Made by a program: the position numbers and the translations under genes. A model generated the notes under the pieces. The model made no database searches and was not told where the DNA came from. It was given only the letters and a program-made list of their open reading frames with translations. Shown here one piece after another: positions 1-11,436 of a stretch of 64,000 nt of DNA (its first letter is position 1; every line of letters starts with the position of its first letter). The DNA is from Paracerasibacillus soli (GTDB lineage: Bacteria > Bacillota > Bacilli > Bacillales > Amphibacillaceae), in NCBI RefSeq assembly GCF_034006335.1, contig NZ_JAWDIQ010000003.1. One strand, 5' to 3'.

Positions 1-1065
1 AATCTTTTCCATGTTTCTATTAATCTGTCTACATAAAGCTAGTGTAGGTGCAAGATAAAGAATTACAGATCCTGTTTGTAAATATGAAATAATCTTATGC
101 TCAGCAATTAAACTTTTACCCGTGCCTGTTGGAATTGCTATTATATTATTTGTATTTTCATCTAATAAACCCTTAAATAGAGCATCTCTATGTGGTGGCC
201 AAATAAAATAGACTCCCTCTTCTATATATCTCTTCATATGGATGCTCCACACATTAGGATTACACATGGTTGGACTTTTTAGAGTAGATATTGCCCTATC
301 TTTTAATAAATCCTCAAATAATAGTAAAAGAGATGCTAGAAGCATTATAGTATCTTGTCCACAATCTCTCGAATTAATAATTAAATCCTCTAGATTTATT
401 TTTATATTACGATTCCATACTGGATGTACATAACAAAGTTCTTCAGATAATTCATTTAAACATTTGATTAAGTGATATAAACAAGCTTGTCTACAATGCT
501 CATCTAATGAATTAAACCCACTGATATTAGAAATATTTGGTGGCTGTATATGTGCTTTTACTTGGCCCATTGATAATTTTGTAAAATTATACAATTGTTT
601 TACTGCAATATTTTCGAGGCTTTTCATATCATTTATATTCGATATATAACTATCTAGCTGATTTGAAATCGATTTCGCATTAGGATCATAGCCTGCTATA
701 TAATATAATAAAGAGGAGATAATCCTATTCAAGAATCCATAGTTCTCTAATCCACTATCTGTTTCAACGGATAGTGGAGGACATAATGTTTCATACGCAT
801 AGGCGCAGACCAAAGATGCAGCTTCTTTTTGATCTTTAGAAAGACCTTTGTCAAATACTATTCTAAATAATAATGATTCTGCTAATCTCTTTAAGGTCGT
901 TGTATCATATTCCTTGCTTGACAATTGTTTTTCTTCTTCTAAAAGATTCCTTTTAGATACTTCTATTGTAATTTGAAGTAATAGTAACCTTATATCTTCA
1001 CCATTTATTTCATCTAATAACTCTGCTGCTACCTCGTATTTTTCCTTAGCATATCTATCAAGCAT
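1..1065 (-). CDS. HamB/AbpB-like SF2 helicase, N-terminal part (runs off left edge)
   Basis: An open frame of 355 codons begins at an ATG (1065-1063) and reaches the window edge without a stop. About 290 residues of mostly helical, unassigned sequence precede a Walker A motif, AIPTGTGKSL, followed by a motif Ia-like stretch, VILYLAPTLALCRQ. This is the start of a superfamily 2 helicase core; the DEAH box and C-terminal RecA domain lie outside. The start codon overlaps the stop of the upstream nuclease gene by 8 bases, so the two are translationally coupled. A long N-terminal extension before the helicase core and an immediately upstream nuclease gene fit the HamB (Hachiman) or AbpB (AbpAB) partner. 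Family assignment is an inference from motif and gene order. Confidence 0.65.
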   Translation of the reverse strand, partial: MLDRYAKEKYEVAAELLDEINGEDIRLLLLQITIEVSKRNLLEEEKQLSSKEYDTTTLKRLAESLLFRIVFDKGLSKDQKEAASLVCAYAYETLCPPLSVETDSGLENYGFLNRIISSLLYYIAGYDPNAKSISNQLDSYISNINDMKSLENIAVKQLYNFTKLSMGQVKAHIQPPNISNISGFNSLDEHCRQACLYHLIKCLNELSEELCYVHPVWNRNIKINLEDLIINSRDCGQDTIMLLASLLLLFEDLLKDRAISTLKSPTMCNPNVWSIHMKRYIEEGVYFIWPPHRDALFKGLLDENTNNIIAIPTGTGKSLIAEHKIISYLQTGSVILYLAPTLALCRQINRNMEKI

Positions 1066-1990
1066 AAGAATTTAATTCCCTTTCCTTACTTTCTATAAAA
1101 CTAACAACCTTTTGTGAAACGCTCTCATAAAAATCATCTAATCTCTTTGTAGAAATAGCCTCACACTGACGAAACTTTGTATGACGAACATTTGGCGTAC
1201 TATTTCCAAATTCTCTAAACTGGGATCCCTTTTTTGGTCTTTTACTTCGATGTTCGATTGTCAAACGGTATATAACTTTTTGTTTCCATAATATATGTTT
1301 TGAAATTGAAGCACTCAATTGTCCCTCAACACTCTCAAAACTATTAGCTACAGTACGCATAACTTGTCTTATATCAGGCCACTTTTTTCCAGAATCATAT
1401 TCCTTAAATGCTCCAAGTGCTTCTGCTGTACCCTCCGAGGGACTTTTTCTATTTTTTGATTCACCAATAACTAAATAATATTGCTCATTTGAGTTATCCT
1501 TTGCAATTGCAGCTAAATCTAATCCCTGCTTTTTTGAACTTAAATGCATATAGTGTATTCCTTGTAATGAAAGTGAGAAGGGATCTAATGCTTCTTTGTT
1601 TTCTATGGATTTTAACATTACATGGGATATTAATTCTAGTATAAAAGGATTACGTTGATTCTTTATAAACTCTCTTAGAGTTTCTTCATCACTTGAATAA
1701 TCTCTTCCCGAAAAATAGTTCTTAATTTCTCCAAGTGTAGTAAATTCAAAATCTTGATCTTGGCAACATCTTCTTTAAAGCACTATACGATGTTTCCCAC
1801 ACACCAGATTGTACAATATAACATAACTCAGCCACTAATTGAATTTGCTCATTGGAATTTGGATTGAAACCTCTTAGTTCAAATTCTAAATGAGATGGGT
1901 TGTTATCATTTGGCCAATTTGTAGAATGTACCTGCCATAGATTATATAATTCATCTATAATTTCCCAACCGTCTTTTTAGATTCCATCAT
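1058..1990 (-). CDS. HamA/AbpA-like nuclease, frameshifted (anti-phage system)
   Basis: The C-terminal 186 residues are intact. They contain a PD-(D/E)XK-type core: LDLAAIAKD, then YYLVIGESK (acidic residue, then E-x-K). Upstream, the same protein continues in other frames. The segment DELYNLWQVHSTNWP...ALKKMLP lies in a second frame (break near 1775), and the start, MMESKK with AGGGTGG upstream, joins through a short A-run near 1975. Restoring both gives a protein of about 310 residues. It overlaps the helicase gene downstream. A nuclease followed by an SF2 helicase is the layout of Hachiman and AbpAB, whose nuclease belongs to the DUF1837 family. The family name is inferred; the ExK motif and gene pairing are seen. 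The breaks may be sequencing indels, since unrelated essential genes here show the same pattern. Confidence 0.55.
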
Positions 1991-2134
1991 AATTAACCAC
2001 CCTATTATTGATAATCTCTAAGTTCAAATTGTTAATCATCAACTGTACTCCAATCCTAGAAAATAATAAATATATGTACTAATTTATCTCTGTGCTTGAA
2101 CAGACCAAAGAGCCGTAGTTATTTAAAATATTTC

Positions 2135-3055
2135 CTAATAATAATTCAATATCTCACTATTTTTTAGGTATATATTCCCTGTCTGTGCTGCATGTCTCCG
2201 CTTTCTTATAATTAGAGACAAAAAATCTATTTGATTTTCTAGTACAGCCATTAGATCGGAACCATCCATTAACAGTATAGTACTGCGACTAACGGAATGT
2301 ATTCTAACAGCGTCTTCAGAAAATCCATTTATAGATAAGAATAACCCCAAGGTATTATCCAGTTTTCTATTAATTTTGCCTGAAAAACTATCTAAATCTG
2401 AAGTACCTGATAATTGACTGTCCATTTCGCTTCAAACAAATAATCAGTACCTTCTAGAGAAAAGGCCCCATCAATTTGTTCACCCATATTTCTAAATGAA
2501 GCCTTAGGATCAATCAAATAGTTCAAATAAGTCGTATAGAACCTTCTCTAGTTCAAATCCCCTTTTTTGATATTCCTTAGAAGTAACAAGTCTAAAATAA
2601 TTTATCTTAATTTCATCCAGTTTACTTAATACAGCTTGGCTTGATCTGATTTTCTTTAAGTTCTCCAATCTTTTTCTTTTAATTTCTTCCTCTTCTTTTA
2701 TTTTCTGTGTCTGGTCTTCTACTACCCTTTTAAGATCAGCAACAGCTTGCTTTGCTCTTTCTACCTTCCTTTTTCCATCTTCAACTTGTTCAAGATGATG
2801 AAAACTTTCCATCTTGATTACTTCATGTATAAGTCTTCTGATATCGCCTAAGTATCGTTCCTGATTACTACATAGCTCATTAATGATATCCGAGACTATT
2901 TGTCTTTTATAACCATTCCAATCTGGACGATTAATAACATTAGTATCATTTATACAATTACTCAAAAAGCTCCTCAAATTATTTTTGTACCAGTATATAC
3001 TGCATAGTGCCTCTTTTAATAATTCAATGGCGACAGCTGATAAATTCTTTCCCAT
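2135..3055 (-). CDS. Standalone PD-(D/E)XK restriction endonuclease-like protein, frameshifted
   Basis: Start chosen at MGKNLSAVAIELL, because GGAGG lies about 8 bases upstream; the longer ORF start sits on that ribosome-binding site. The N-terminal 100 residues are helical and are followed by a charged coiled coil (KVERAKQAVADLKRVVEDQ onward). The C-terminal part is a nuclease fold: GFELEKVLYDLFELFD, GEQIDGAF, YLFEAKW (D...E-x-K), then SDLDSFSGKINRKLDNTLG and a tail KRRHAAQTGNIYL. Between these parts the frame breaks twice, near 2508 and near 2425. The residues on each side join sensibly, so this is one gene of about 305 codons. Role inferred: DNA cleavage in a single-gene defence module. 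No methylase partner is adjacent. Confidence 0.6.
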
Positions 3056-3294
3056 TACAAAAACCTCCATTCTAGATAGTAAGGATGAATTCAGGGTAAC
3101 TTGTGTGAATTATCCCAAGACTGGATTGGTATTTTTAAAATTCAAGACAATAACTCATTCACAAAATAAAAATGTCAATCATCCAATAAAGGTTCCTTCA
3201 CGTAACCTTTACTATAAATGACTGACATCTGCTGTTATAAACTATATTCATCTTTGATTCTTGCTGTACCTAATCCCTTACCTTAGTATACTCT

Positions 3295-4195
3295 ATCATT
3301 AACTCCACAAGATGCTATCTTACACTTCCGACCGCAAAGTCTTATAAACATCCGCAGCAATAAATGCATAGACAGTTTTAAAGTAAGAATCGTCAGATCC
3401 AATCAATCTTTAATAGGCTTCTGAATTCGTCGTGTACTCATCCATTACTCAATCAAGAAATACATCCTTAAACAAGCTATTTTCAAACATTTCTTGGCTA
3501 TTATTTCTAGCCATATTTACTATTTTTGCATCCACTTCTTGAGTAAATGCCTTGTGCAATGTATCAACAATTACTCGATCTTGTGGTGAAAATTTATTGG
3601 GAACTGTTCGCTAATTCGATGGATAATCTCTTCTAAGGAATCACGTTCTTCTACTGGCTTTACGTTAGCATTAAATTCTTCAGGGTGCTTTAATTCCCAC
3701 CCTCTTCATTTTCAGCAACAAGCATTATTTCGCCTTCAAAATCCTTTTGCAGCTAATAATATTCAAGTTTTACTTTATCTGCAATATCCACCTTTTCACG
3801 CTTTTCTTTAGGGATAAACTTCAATAAATAGCTTGTGTAAATGTTTTCCTCTAGTAGCTCTATATCAAATGTGCGATCTAACTATGCGACAAAGTTAATA
3901 CTATTTACCGAAGTTACGTGATGTCATTCTGAATTCATATTGGGTATCTTCTGGTAAATGTCCGTAACGCCGGATGACGCGTTTGAATAAATCCGACAAG
4001 CAATCTAATAAACTTTTAGTCTTATTTCTTTTGTACTTGTTTCACAATTTTCATCACTTAAGTAATATCATCATGTACAAAGCAAATTTACGTAATTTAC
4101 TTTACTATGCGTATCGTAAATTAAATTTAGGTTTACTTCTTCTTTTAGCATTGTTGCTTCGTAAAAAGGCTGAAACGCGTCGATAGAGACAGGGC
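3295..4195 (-). pseudogene. Decayed C-terminal remnant of a type I restriction HsdR subunit
   Basis: No long ORF exists, but minus-strand frames carry recognisable HsdR C-terminal sequence. In order they are FQPFYEATMLKEEVNLNLIYD, VIRRYGHLPEDTQYEFRMTS, TFDIELLEENIYTSYLLKF, KREKVDIADKVKLEYY, then KFSPQDRVIVDTLHKAFTQ and SYFKTVYAFIAADVYKTL. They are interrupted by frame changes and several in-frame stops where glutamine codons are expected (for example YY-stop-LQK and EAY-stop-RL). This differs from the single-indel pattern elsewhere and indicates true decay. It is a different HsdR lineage from the intact-length hsdR next door, so it is not a duplicated tail of it. The helicase and nuclease domains are gone. 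Confidence 0.65.
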
Positions 4196-4283
4196 ACTTG
4201 TCCTACATTGTTATATACAAACTTATTGAAACATTTACCTGTCCCTGCATCTACTTTATGAATTGTAACAAGAACCTCTCTTT

Positions 4284-7200
4284 CTATTTATACTTCCTCT
4301 TAATTTTCGGTACAATCTCTGGTAGTACTTTCATGAGCTCCATATTATGTTCCAATAAGTTACTAGTTTTTGGGTTATCAATCGAATCATAATCAACATT
4401 ACTTGTTAATTCATCGATATAAGGAATTTCCTTTGGATTTGCTGTTGAATAGGTTTCTACCGATTTCTCAAAAATCATTTCATTAAGTCCCCACTCCCGG
4501 GACACTTTATAAATTTCATCTTTTAATTTGCTTCGCTTCCATTCTTCATACGCTTCATCAAAGTTCACATTACTTGATATATTGCCAGGTTCTAATTCAT
4601 CTTCTACAAATTGCTTCAGTAGCTCTGCTTGTTCAAAATCACCCATATTACTTAATTCTTCAATATGTTGGTAAACAATCCGTAATGTTTCCGCATCCAC
4701 TATTTGTTTTCCATTTGTCGAAGTGGCTTTATCCCCGATTAATTGAATAATATAATATGCATCAATTGTTTGTGTACCAGCTAGTTTTGCTTCACCTAAT
4801 GGTAATACTGGTAAGTCTACTGGATCATCGTCCTGATTATCATCTCTTGTTACATTTCGATATGCACCAACATAACGCATCCATTCATGTTCTGTTATAC
4901 CGAATGCTTCATCTACCCAGGCAAATTCATAATATTGCTGAATCGTATTTAATTGGGCGTTTGCCTTTTTAAAAGCCTTTACAAAGGTTTCCTTTGCCGC
5001 TTCATCTTTTTCTAAGGTTTGCCATGCCGTTGGGTCTTGTAATATCTGTATCACTTCTTGTGAGGATTTTACAAATTCATCTACTGCTACAGGATAAGGT
5101 TCTACAATTGCCTTACTACTCTTTCCGCCACTTCCGTATAAAATGAGTGCTTCATTTACTGTTTCTCCCGTTATTCTTGGGTACTGGAAGTTGATAATCG
5201 TACCAAATTCCTTTTCTTTCCCATAAATTCGGTTTGTGCGTGAATAGGCTTGAATTAATCCTTGTAGTGCAAGTGAACGGTCCACATATAACGTGTTAAT
5301 AAATTTAGAATCATAACCCGTTAGTAACTGATCCGCAACAATAACAAGGTCAATATTCTTCGGATTCCGACCACTTCCACCGCGTGTTGCTCGTTCAACG
5401 ACATCTTCATAATATGCATCTTCTCCTCGTCGTTTATCACCGTAAGCATATTCAATTCCAGTGAAAGCTGCATAATCTTTGAACATCGTTTTAATTAATT
5501 CTGGTCGGTAGGTTCTTTATCTGCGTCTGTTCCAAAACTAAATGTCATCGCCACGTTAATCGCAATATCATCTCGTTTGGCTAATTGCTTTTTAAACTCT
5601 TCATAGTAAGCTATTACTCGATGTTTAAATGCAACCGTTAAAATAGCATTGAAGAATTTACGTTGTGATTGGTATTCCCAGTTGTTTAATATTTCCTCAA
5701 CTACTCTCGGAATATGTGTTTCATCATGATAAAACATTAGTTTGCGTTTTTTTGCTTCTTTTTCTACTTCCAACTCAGAAAGTTCATATACTTGTCTTTC
5801 TAGTTTTCTTTTTGGCATGTCTGGTTGTTCAGCTAGTCTATAATCAACAATTTGCTCACGTAACGTATCGTAACTTTCAAACTCTCCGGTATTTATGTAG
5901 TCAACATGAAATCCTAATACGTTTTTATCTGCAATTGCTTCATCTATCGTATATTGATGCAATAGTGGTCCGAAAAGCTTTTCTGTTGTATCGATAAGTT
6001 CACTCTTCTCATTGACCATACCTTTAATCTTATTTTCGTCAAATAAGGGTGTCCCAGTAAAGCCATAAAACAGACCATTTTTCCGGAAGTAATTTTTAAT
6101 GGTTACCATCATGTCACCCATTGTCGTTCGATGAGCTTCATCAATAATAAAGACGATTTTCTTATTTGCTAAATTTTCATCCTTCGCTTCAACTAGATCT
6201 TTCACAAGATTATTTAATTTAAACGTTGTCGTTACAACGATACCTGCACTAGCAGATGATAAAAGTCTACGTAACTGATAGGTATGTGCTGTATCATCAA
6301 CGGTTACTGATTCGTATTGTGCATACGCTTTGAAATTATCACTCGTACGACTGTCGAGTTCCTTCCGGTCTACTAAGAAAACAACGTTATCAAATCCTGC
6401 TCTAGTTGATAAAAATAAGGCTGTTTTAAAACTCGTGATCGTTTTACCAGAACCTGTTGTATGCCAAACAAATCCACCACGAGGAATTTTATCATCATTA
6501 TCCCACCCTAGTGCAGCACCTTCGATAGCTTGCAAAGCATGTACTTGATAAGGGCGTAATAACATATGTTTACGATTTTCCTCTTCTCTTGCTTCATCAA
6601 TAACTAAATAATCGCCAACCATTTGGTGTGCCATTGGAATCATTAAGAAGTAACCAACGACATCTTCCCAATGATTAATCGATTGATTATATTTGTCTGC
6701 CCAATGGAAAACAAAGCTTGGATTAAACGCTTGAATTGATTTTGGTGTTGCAAAGTAACGTGTAGCTACTTCAGATGTCATCACCATCATCTGCGAAAAT
6801 GCCATAAAATTATTTACATATTCACCATCTGCATAATAACGTTTAAACTGATTAAATGCTTCTTCTAACGACTTATCTGTACGCTTTTGTTCAATGTTAA
6901 TGAGTGGTAGACCATTAATGAGTAAAACGATATCAAAACGATTTCCGTTCGGTGTTTCTACTTCTCTTGCGATATTATAACTTGAATCTCCACCACGCAC
7001 CTGCGCTTTTTTAAAGATGGTCAATGTAATTTGTTCGCGTGTTACATCTGGATGAGAATCTCGATAAATGCCATCAATTTTCCCAGTCGATTGTTCCATT
7101 GCTAATAACTTTGCTGCTTCATAACTGTTTTCAATTTGCGATACTTTTGCCATCACTTGAGCAAATTCATTATCTGTTAAAGGAACACTTTCTAAGACAT

Positions 7201-7372
7201 CCGCATTCATTCGGTTCAGTTCCTTACGCCAAAAATTGACTAAATCTTGTACCGTTACCTTTTGTTTATTACCATTAAGAAAATCTGGTGCTTTCCATTT
7301 ATATTGCTGTAATTTCGTAACGAACTTATCTTGAAAAGCCCTTTCCGCCGCATTCTTTCGCCCATTACTCAT
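4284..7372 (-). CDS. hsdR: Type I restriction enzyme subunit R (EcoR124-like), one frameshift
   Basis: ATP-dependent translocase and nuclease subunit of a type I restriction system. The N-terminal PD-(D/E)XK domain shows NRFDIVLLINGLPLINIEQK (D, then E-x-K). The motor has Walker A WHTTGSGKTITSF, the DEAH-like box FIIDEAHR and motif III GFTGTPLF. The helicase C-half includes ADQLLTGYDSK and QAYSRTNRIYG. The frame breaks near 5490: the upstream frame reads KEPTDQN-stop, while the next frame reads RPELIKTMFKDYAAFTG. One missing base explains both, giving about 1029 codons, normal for the family. It is last in the hsdM-hsdS-hsdR operon and lies 15 bases after hsdS. If the break is real, restriction would be off while modification remains. 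Confidence 0.9.
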
Positions 7373-7387
7373 AGCATAACCTCCTCT

Positions 7388-8538
7388 CTACACAAACATT
7401 TCTTCTAAATAAGCCTCTTTCATTTTCTTTAGCTTTTCTAGTTTTTTTTCTTCAGTTCTAATTTGATCATCTAAGTTTTTGAAAAATTCACTGATTTTTT
7501 GTTGCTCTTGAACAGTTGGTAATAACAATCGATAACTGGTCAATGTAGGGAGCCTTAATGAATCAACAGTTGCTTTAACTGTTTCTTTTAATGCATGCTT
7601 TTTAAATGTATGATTCATTGTATAATAAATGAATCTACCATTTACATCTTCATTAAAGTCTGATATTTTATATACTCTTTGATGATAATTAAATTTGCCA
7701 TTATAATAGTGGAAAATATCACCTAATTTTCCTTCCCCAGGAATCAGAATAGCTTCTCCATCAAAAGAGTAAGTATCACTTCTTGAGATATTTTTAGATC
7801 TTATAAAAAATGGATATACTCCGTTAGAAATAGAGTCCTTAACATCACTATCACCAGTGTTTATACTAGCTAATTCTCCTAATGTATGTACTTTCCATCC
7901 TCCTTTAAACCCTTTAAACCTTCTTTTCGGTACGTTTTCTCCTTCTTGTGGGAACATTTCGGTTAAATATGCAGACTTTAATGCTTCTACTTTAGCAATC
8001 TTCCGTTCTTGATTTGCAATTCTTTCATCTAGAACCTTAAAAAACTCACCGATTTTTTGTTGCTCTAAAGTACATGGATAGTTTATCAATACTTTTCCTA
8101 TTTCATCCATATTAATCTTTTTTGGAAATGCTATGTGTAGAGTTCTATGCCATAATTCTCTTTTTACAGTTGCTGAATGTATGCTTTCTTTCAAGAAATA
8201 AGGATCCAATTTTCCTTTTTTCAACAAGGCCAGACTAACATAATATGCTTTATATTCATTAGATTCTACAACATTAGCTGTACCAATATCTCCTATCCGT
8301 GTCATTAATATATCACCCGCTTCGGGAATATCTCGAAGTCACGTTTAAAATCTTCATGTGATATATATTTATTAGATGTGAGTGAGTGAATATTTTCCAC
8401 CGATAGAAACATGATACCACTCTCTTTATATTTTGGAGTTTGATGAGTACCATCGTACACATCTACTACCTCTCTCATACTAGACTGTTTCCAATGACCT
8501 TTATTTAAAAATTCTATAAATCGCCTTTTAGGGACCAA
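7388..8538 (-). CDS. hsdS: Type I restriction enzyme specificity subunit S, one frameshift
   Basis: DNA-recognition subunit with two target-recognition domains, each followed by a conserved helical spacer. The first spacer includes EQQKIGEFFKVLDERIANQE and the second QEQQKISEFFKNLDDQIRTEE. The TTG at 8538 is the likely start because AGGAGG lies 7 bases upstream and directly after the hsdM stop. The frame breaks near 8315 inside the first recognition domain: EIFPKRVIY-stop in one frame, AGDILMTRIGDIG in the next. Restoring one base gives about 383 codons, normal size. A reversible change here would alter specificity, but no inverted repeats or recombinase for phase variation are visible, so an indel error is more likely. 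Confidence 0.85.
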
Positions 8539-8552
8539 TTTTTTTCCTCCTA

Positions 8553-11114
8553 TCATTCTGTCACCACCAGTTCTGATAGCATCGCTTCAAATTGCGCTTC
8601 TATTGATTTACTTTCTGCTTCAATGTTTTCTAGCGTATCAGCATATCTTTCCTTTAATTCTTTCAAAGTATCCAGTTCATTTTTAAGCGGTACTTCTACA
8701 AGTTTTGTGATATTGTCTATTAATGAACCAAACCACTTTTTATACATGAGTTGATTGATTTCTTCATTCATTAATTTTTCAATTCTTTCTTCGACTTGTT
8801 CATTTAATGCTTTTTCTTTTTCTTTAATTGATTTGTTTAAAGATGATTTTTCATCTAATAGTTTTCTTACCTTTTCCAATAAGGTATATTCATCTGTATC
8901 TTTTGCAACTTTCCTTATTTCAGCTCTAACTGCTGATATAGTAAAGTCGTCTTCTCTAGCATTCAATGCATCGCCTAAGATTTGCGCCTCTTCACTTTCT
9001 TCTATCTTTGCTGCTTCAACGAGTTCATTTATTTCATCATTAATAGCTGCTAAAGCATCTTTTTGTGTTTCCACATCATGTAGTTCTACTGTATAGAGCT
9101 CCTTTAATATAAGTTCATTCGGCACAATTGCTCCAACCCAACCATCTTGTTCTATTCGCTTCGTTTTACCAGAACCTTTTGTAACCATATTTGCTTCGCG
9201 TGTTTTTCCAACTGTGTAAAAGTCGCTAATCGCAATTTTCTCCGTATCTTCGGAAAGAATGTTTTCCCATAACTCCGCAATAATTTGATAACCATCATAC
9301 GTATTAACGTGATTAAATTGTGTTAATAGCTTTTTAATTTCCGATAGCATTTCTTCTTTTAACGGTTCAATATCATTCACATCAGCCACCGTTTTTAACT
9401 TTTCCCAATATGTATCCATATAGGACTTTGTTACCTCTGTTAGTGCTTTAATTTGTTTTTGTACGTTTTCATGTGTTAATACTTCTTCTGTTAAGTCTTT
9501 AACTGATTGTGTTAATTCTGCATAACCTGGGCGTACTTCAGTAAATCCATCGTATAAAACATCTTTTGCCATATCGTGTAACACTGTTAGTTTTTTTATT
9601 TGGTTTAATGGGATGCCACCATATAAATGCGCATCCACATCATGCGCTATATCTTCTTCTACCGCTTCAATATAACGTGGAATATTTAAATTATATTCAT
9701 TTTCTATAATGTCTTTTTTTGTTGCTTGATAACTGTAGCCCAGTTCATTTTCTCGTTCAATATACGTATCCACAATTTTAGCTATATCCTTTTCTTGTAA
9801 GACGTGCTGTTTTCCTTCTTTTACGAAGGATTTAGAAGCATCAATCATAAGAACAGGGTCATCTAGCTTTCGGTTCTTTTTCAAAATCATTACAGTTACA
9901 GGAATGCCTGTATTCGTAAACAGTTTATCCGGTAGGCCAATGACTGTATCGATATAGTTTTTCTCTAATAGTCGTTTACGAATTTCCCCTTCTGCCCCTC
10001 CACGGAATAGCACACCATGTGGAAGAACAATTGCCATCGTACCTTCTTGACCTAAGTGGAATAAACCATGTAATAAAAATGCATAATCACCTTTAGAGTC
10101 TGGTGGTAAAACTCCAGCAACTTCAAAGCGTGGGTCTGTTACTTTTATGTCTTCTTGATTCCAATTTTTAACTGAGTAAGGTGGATTCATCACGACCGCA
10201 TCAAACTGAACACCCTCATTGGGACGTTCCGGATCTTCAGGCCAATCTTGCCCTAGTGTATCACCATTATTCACAGTCATTTTTTCCGGTCGAACACCGT
10301 GTAGTAATAAATTCATTCGTGTTAAGTTATATGTAGCTGTATTTTTTTCTTGCCCATAATAATGGAGTTCCTTTCGGTTATCTTCTGTTAAATATCGACT
10401 AACCGTTAAAAGTAATGAACCCGATCCAACAGTAGGGTCATAAATCGATTTTACCTCCGTAGTTTTAGCAACAATTTGTGCCATGACTTCACTTACTTGA
10501 CGGGGCGTATAGAACTCTCCAGCCTTTTTTCCCGACTCCATCGCAAACTGGCCGATTAAATATTCGTAAGCATCTCCTAACACATCACCTTTTTGAAGTG
10601 CAACCATATCTAAATCGGCGAATAACTCAATTAACTTACGAATGTTTTTACTTCGAGCGTTCAAGTTACTTCCTAACGCAGTGTCTGTTAAATCAATCGT
10701 AGAACTAGAAAAAAGACCTTTAAAGTCATCGATATCTCCAGTTGTGGCTACCGTACGTTCAAAGTTCTGTAAGCTCTCTGTTACCTTCTCTAATTCAAAT
10801 GTACCTTCACGAATATCTTTTAACCACGTCTGGTATAAGTATTTCGGTAAGACATAATATCCAAGGACGTTTTGTATCATATTGATAAGATTGTCCCCAT
10901 AACTTTCGTAAGCCTCTTCATAGGCTTGGACAATTTCTTCCTCATTCCCTTTAGCACCACTTTTTTCAGTAAATGTTTCAAGTGTTTTATCACTAAGGAA
11001 TTTATAGAACATTAAACCTAACATATAATCTTTATAACGGCTGGCATCCATTGATCCCCTAAGGTCATTAGCGCCATCCCATAATCTTCTTTTAATATCA
11101 TCTGATGTAATCAT
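8553..11114 (-). CDS. hsdM: Type I restriction-modification DNA methyltransferase subunit M
   Basis: Adenine-N6 methyltransferase and core of the type I complex. An N-terminal helical HsdM domain begins MITSDDIKRRLWDGANDLRG. The SAM-binding motif DPTVGSGSLLL and catalytic motif NPPY (DAVVMNPPYSVKNW) follow. A long C-terminal coiled-coil region includes LLEKVRKLLDEKSSLNKSIK. At 853 residues it is longer than classical HsdM (about 520) because of this C-terminal extension. The start at 11114 is preceded by GGGAGGAAAAGAA, so the upstream MYKQGGKE extension is rejected. It is intact and first in the operon. The stop is directly followed by the hsdS ribosome-binding site. Confidence 0.93.
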   Translation of the reverse strand: MITSDDIKRRLWDGANDLRGSMDASRYKDYMLGLMFYKFLSDKTLETFTEKSGAKGNEEEIVQAYEEAYESYGDNLINMIQNVLGYYVLPKYLYQTWLKDIREGTFELEKVTESLQNFERTVATTGDIDDFKGLFSSSTIDLTDTALGSNLNARSKNIRKLIELFADLDMVALQKGDVLGDAYEYLIGQFAMESGKKAGEFYTPRQVSEVMAQIVAKTTEVKSIYDPTVGSGSLLLTVSRYLTEDNRKELHYYGQEKNTATYNLTRMNLLLHGVRPEKMTVNNGDTLGQDWPEDPERPNEGVQFDAVVMNPPYSVKNWNQEDIKVTDPRFEVAGVLPPDSKGDYAFLLHGLFHLGQEGTMAIVLPHGVLFRGGAEGEIRKRLLEKNYIDTVIGLPDKLFTNTGIPVTVMILKKNRKLDDPVLMIDASKSFVKEGKQHVLQEKDIAKIVDTYIERENELGYSYQATKKDIIENEYNLNIPRYIEAVEEDIAHDVDAHLYGGIPLNQIKKLTVLHDMAKDVLYDGFTEVRPGYAELTQSVKDLTEEVLTHENVQKQIKALTEVTKSYMDTYWEKLKTVADVNDIEPLKEEMLSEIKKLLTQFNHVNTYDGYQIIAELWENILSEDTEKIAISDFYTVGKTREANMVTKGSGKTKRIEQDGWVGAIVPNELILKELYTVELHDVETQKDALAAINDEINELVEAAKIEESEEAQILGDALNAREDDFTISAVRAEIRKVAKDTDEYTLLEKVRKLLDEKSSLNKSIKEKEKALNEQVEERIEKLMNEEINQLMYKKWFGSLIDNITKLVEVPLKNELDTLKELKERYADTLENIEAESKSIEAQFEAMLSELVVTE

Positions 11115-11436
11115 TTCTTTTCCTCCCTGTTTATACATACATTCTTATTCAACGTGTCTCATATATCATTAATAAGAGTTTTCCATATAAAATAAACGCT
11201 CTTATACCCATTTTATTTGTTACTTCAGAAATGGGGAAAACCTTGGTCCTAGAAGACTATTTGGAAAATACAATAATTCATCCGAATAACTATTGTCCCA
11301 TATATTCATTTTACAATTTACACTATACACATGCAAAGATACTACATATTGTTTTATTAATATCACCGACAGTTGTCATAATGGGATTAACTTTGTGATA
11401 GTCTTCTATCTACGTTTCATGTCATGTTTTTTATTT
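11115..11436. other. Non-coding gap upstream of hsdM
   Basis: AT-rich stretch with no credible ORF. It should hold the hsdM promoter (minus strand), but I could not pick a convincing -35/-10 pair. A weak 7-bp inverted repeat, ATAAGAG/CTCTTAT, occurs around 11170-11215. Confidence 0.4.

Noticed and set aside
3974..4186. Leu/Lys-rich plus-strand ORF of 70 residues
   Set aside because: Antisense to recognisable HsdR remnant sequence; no ribosome-binding site.
8305..8320. Phase-variable hsdS switch
   Set aside because: No inverted repeats, silent hsdS copies or recombinase are seen; the break resembles the indels in essential genes.
8553..11138. Longer HsdM start MYKQGGKE
   Set aside because: It encodes the ribosome-binding site of the internal start; family homology begins at MITSDDIKRRLWDG.
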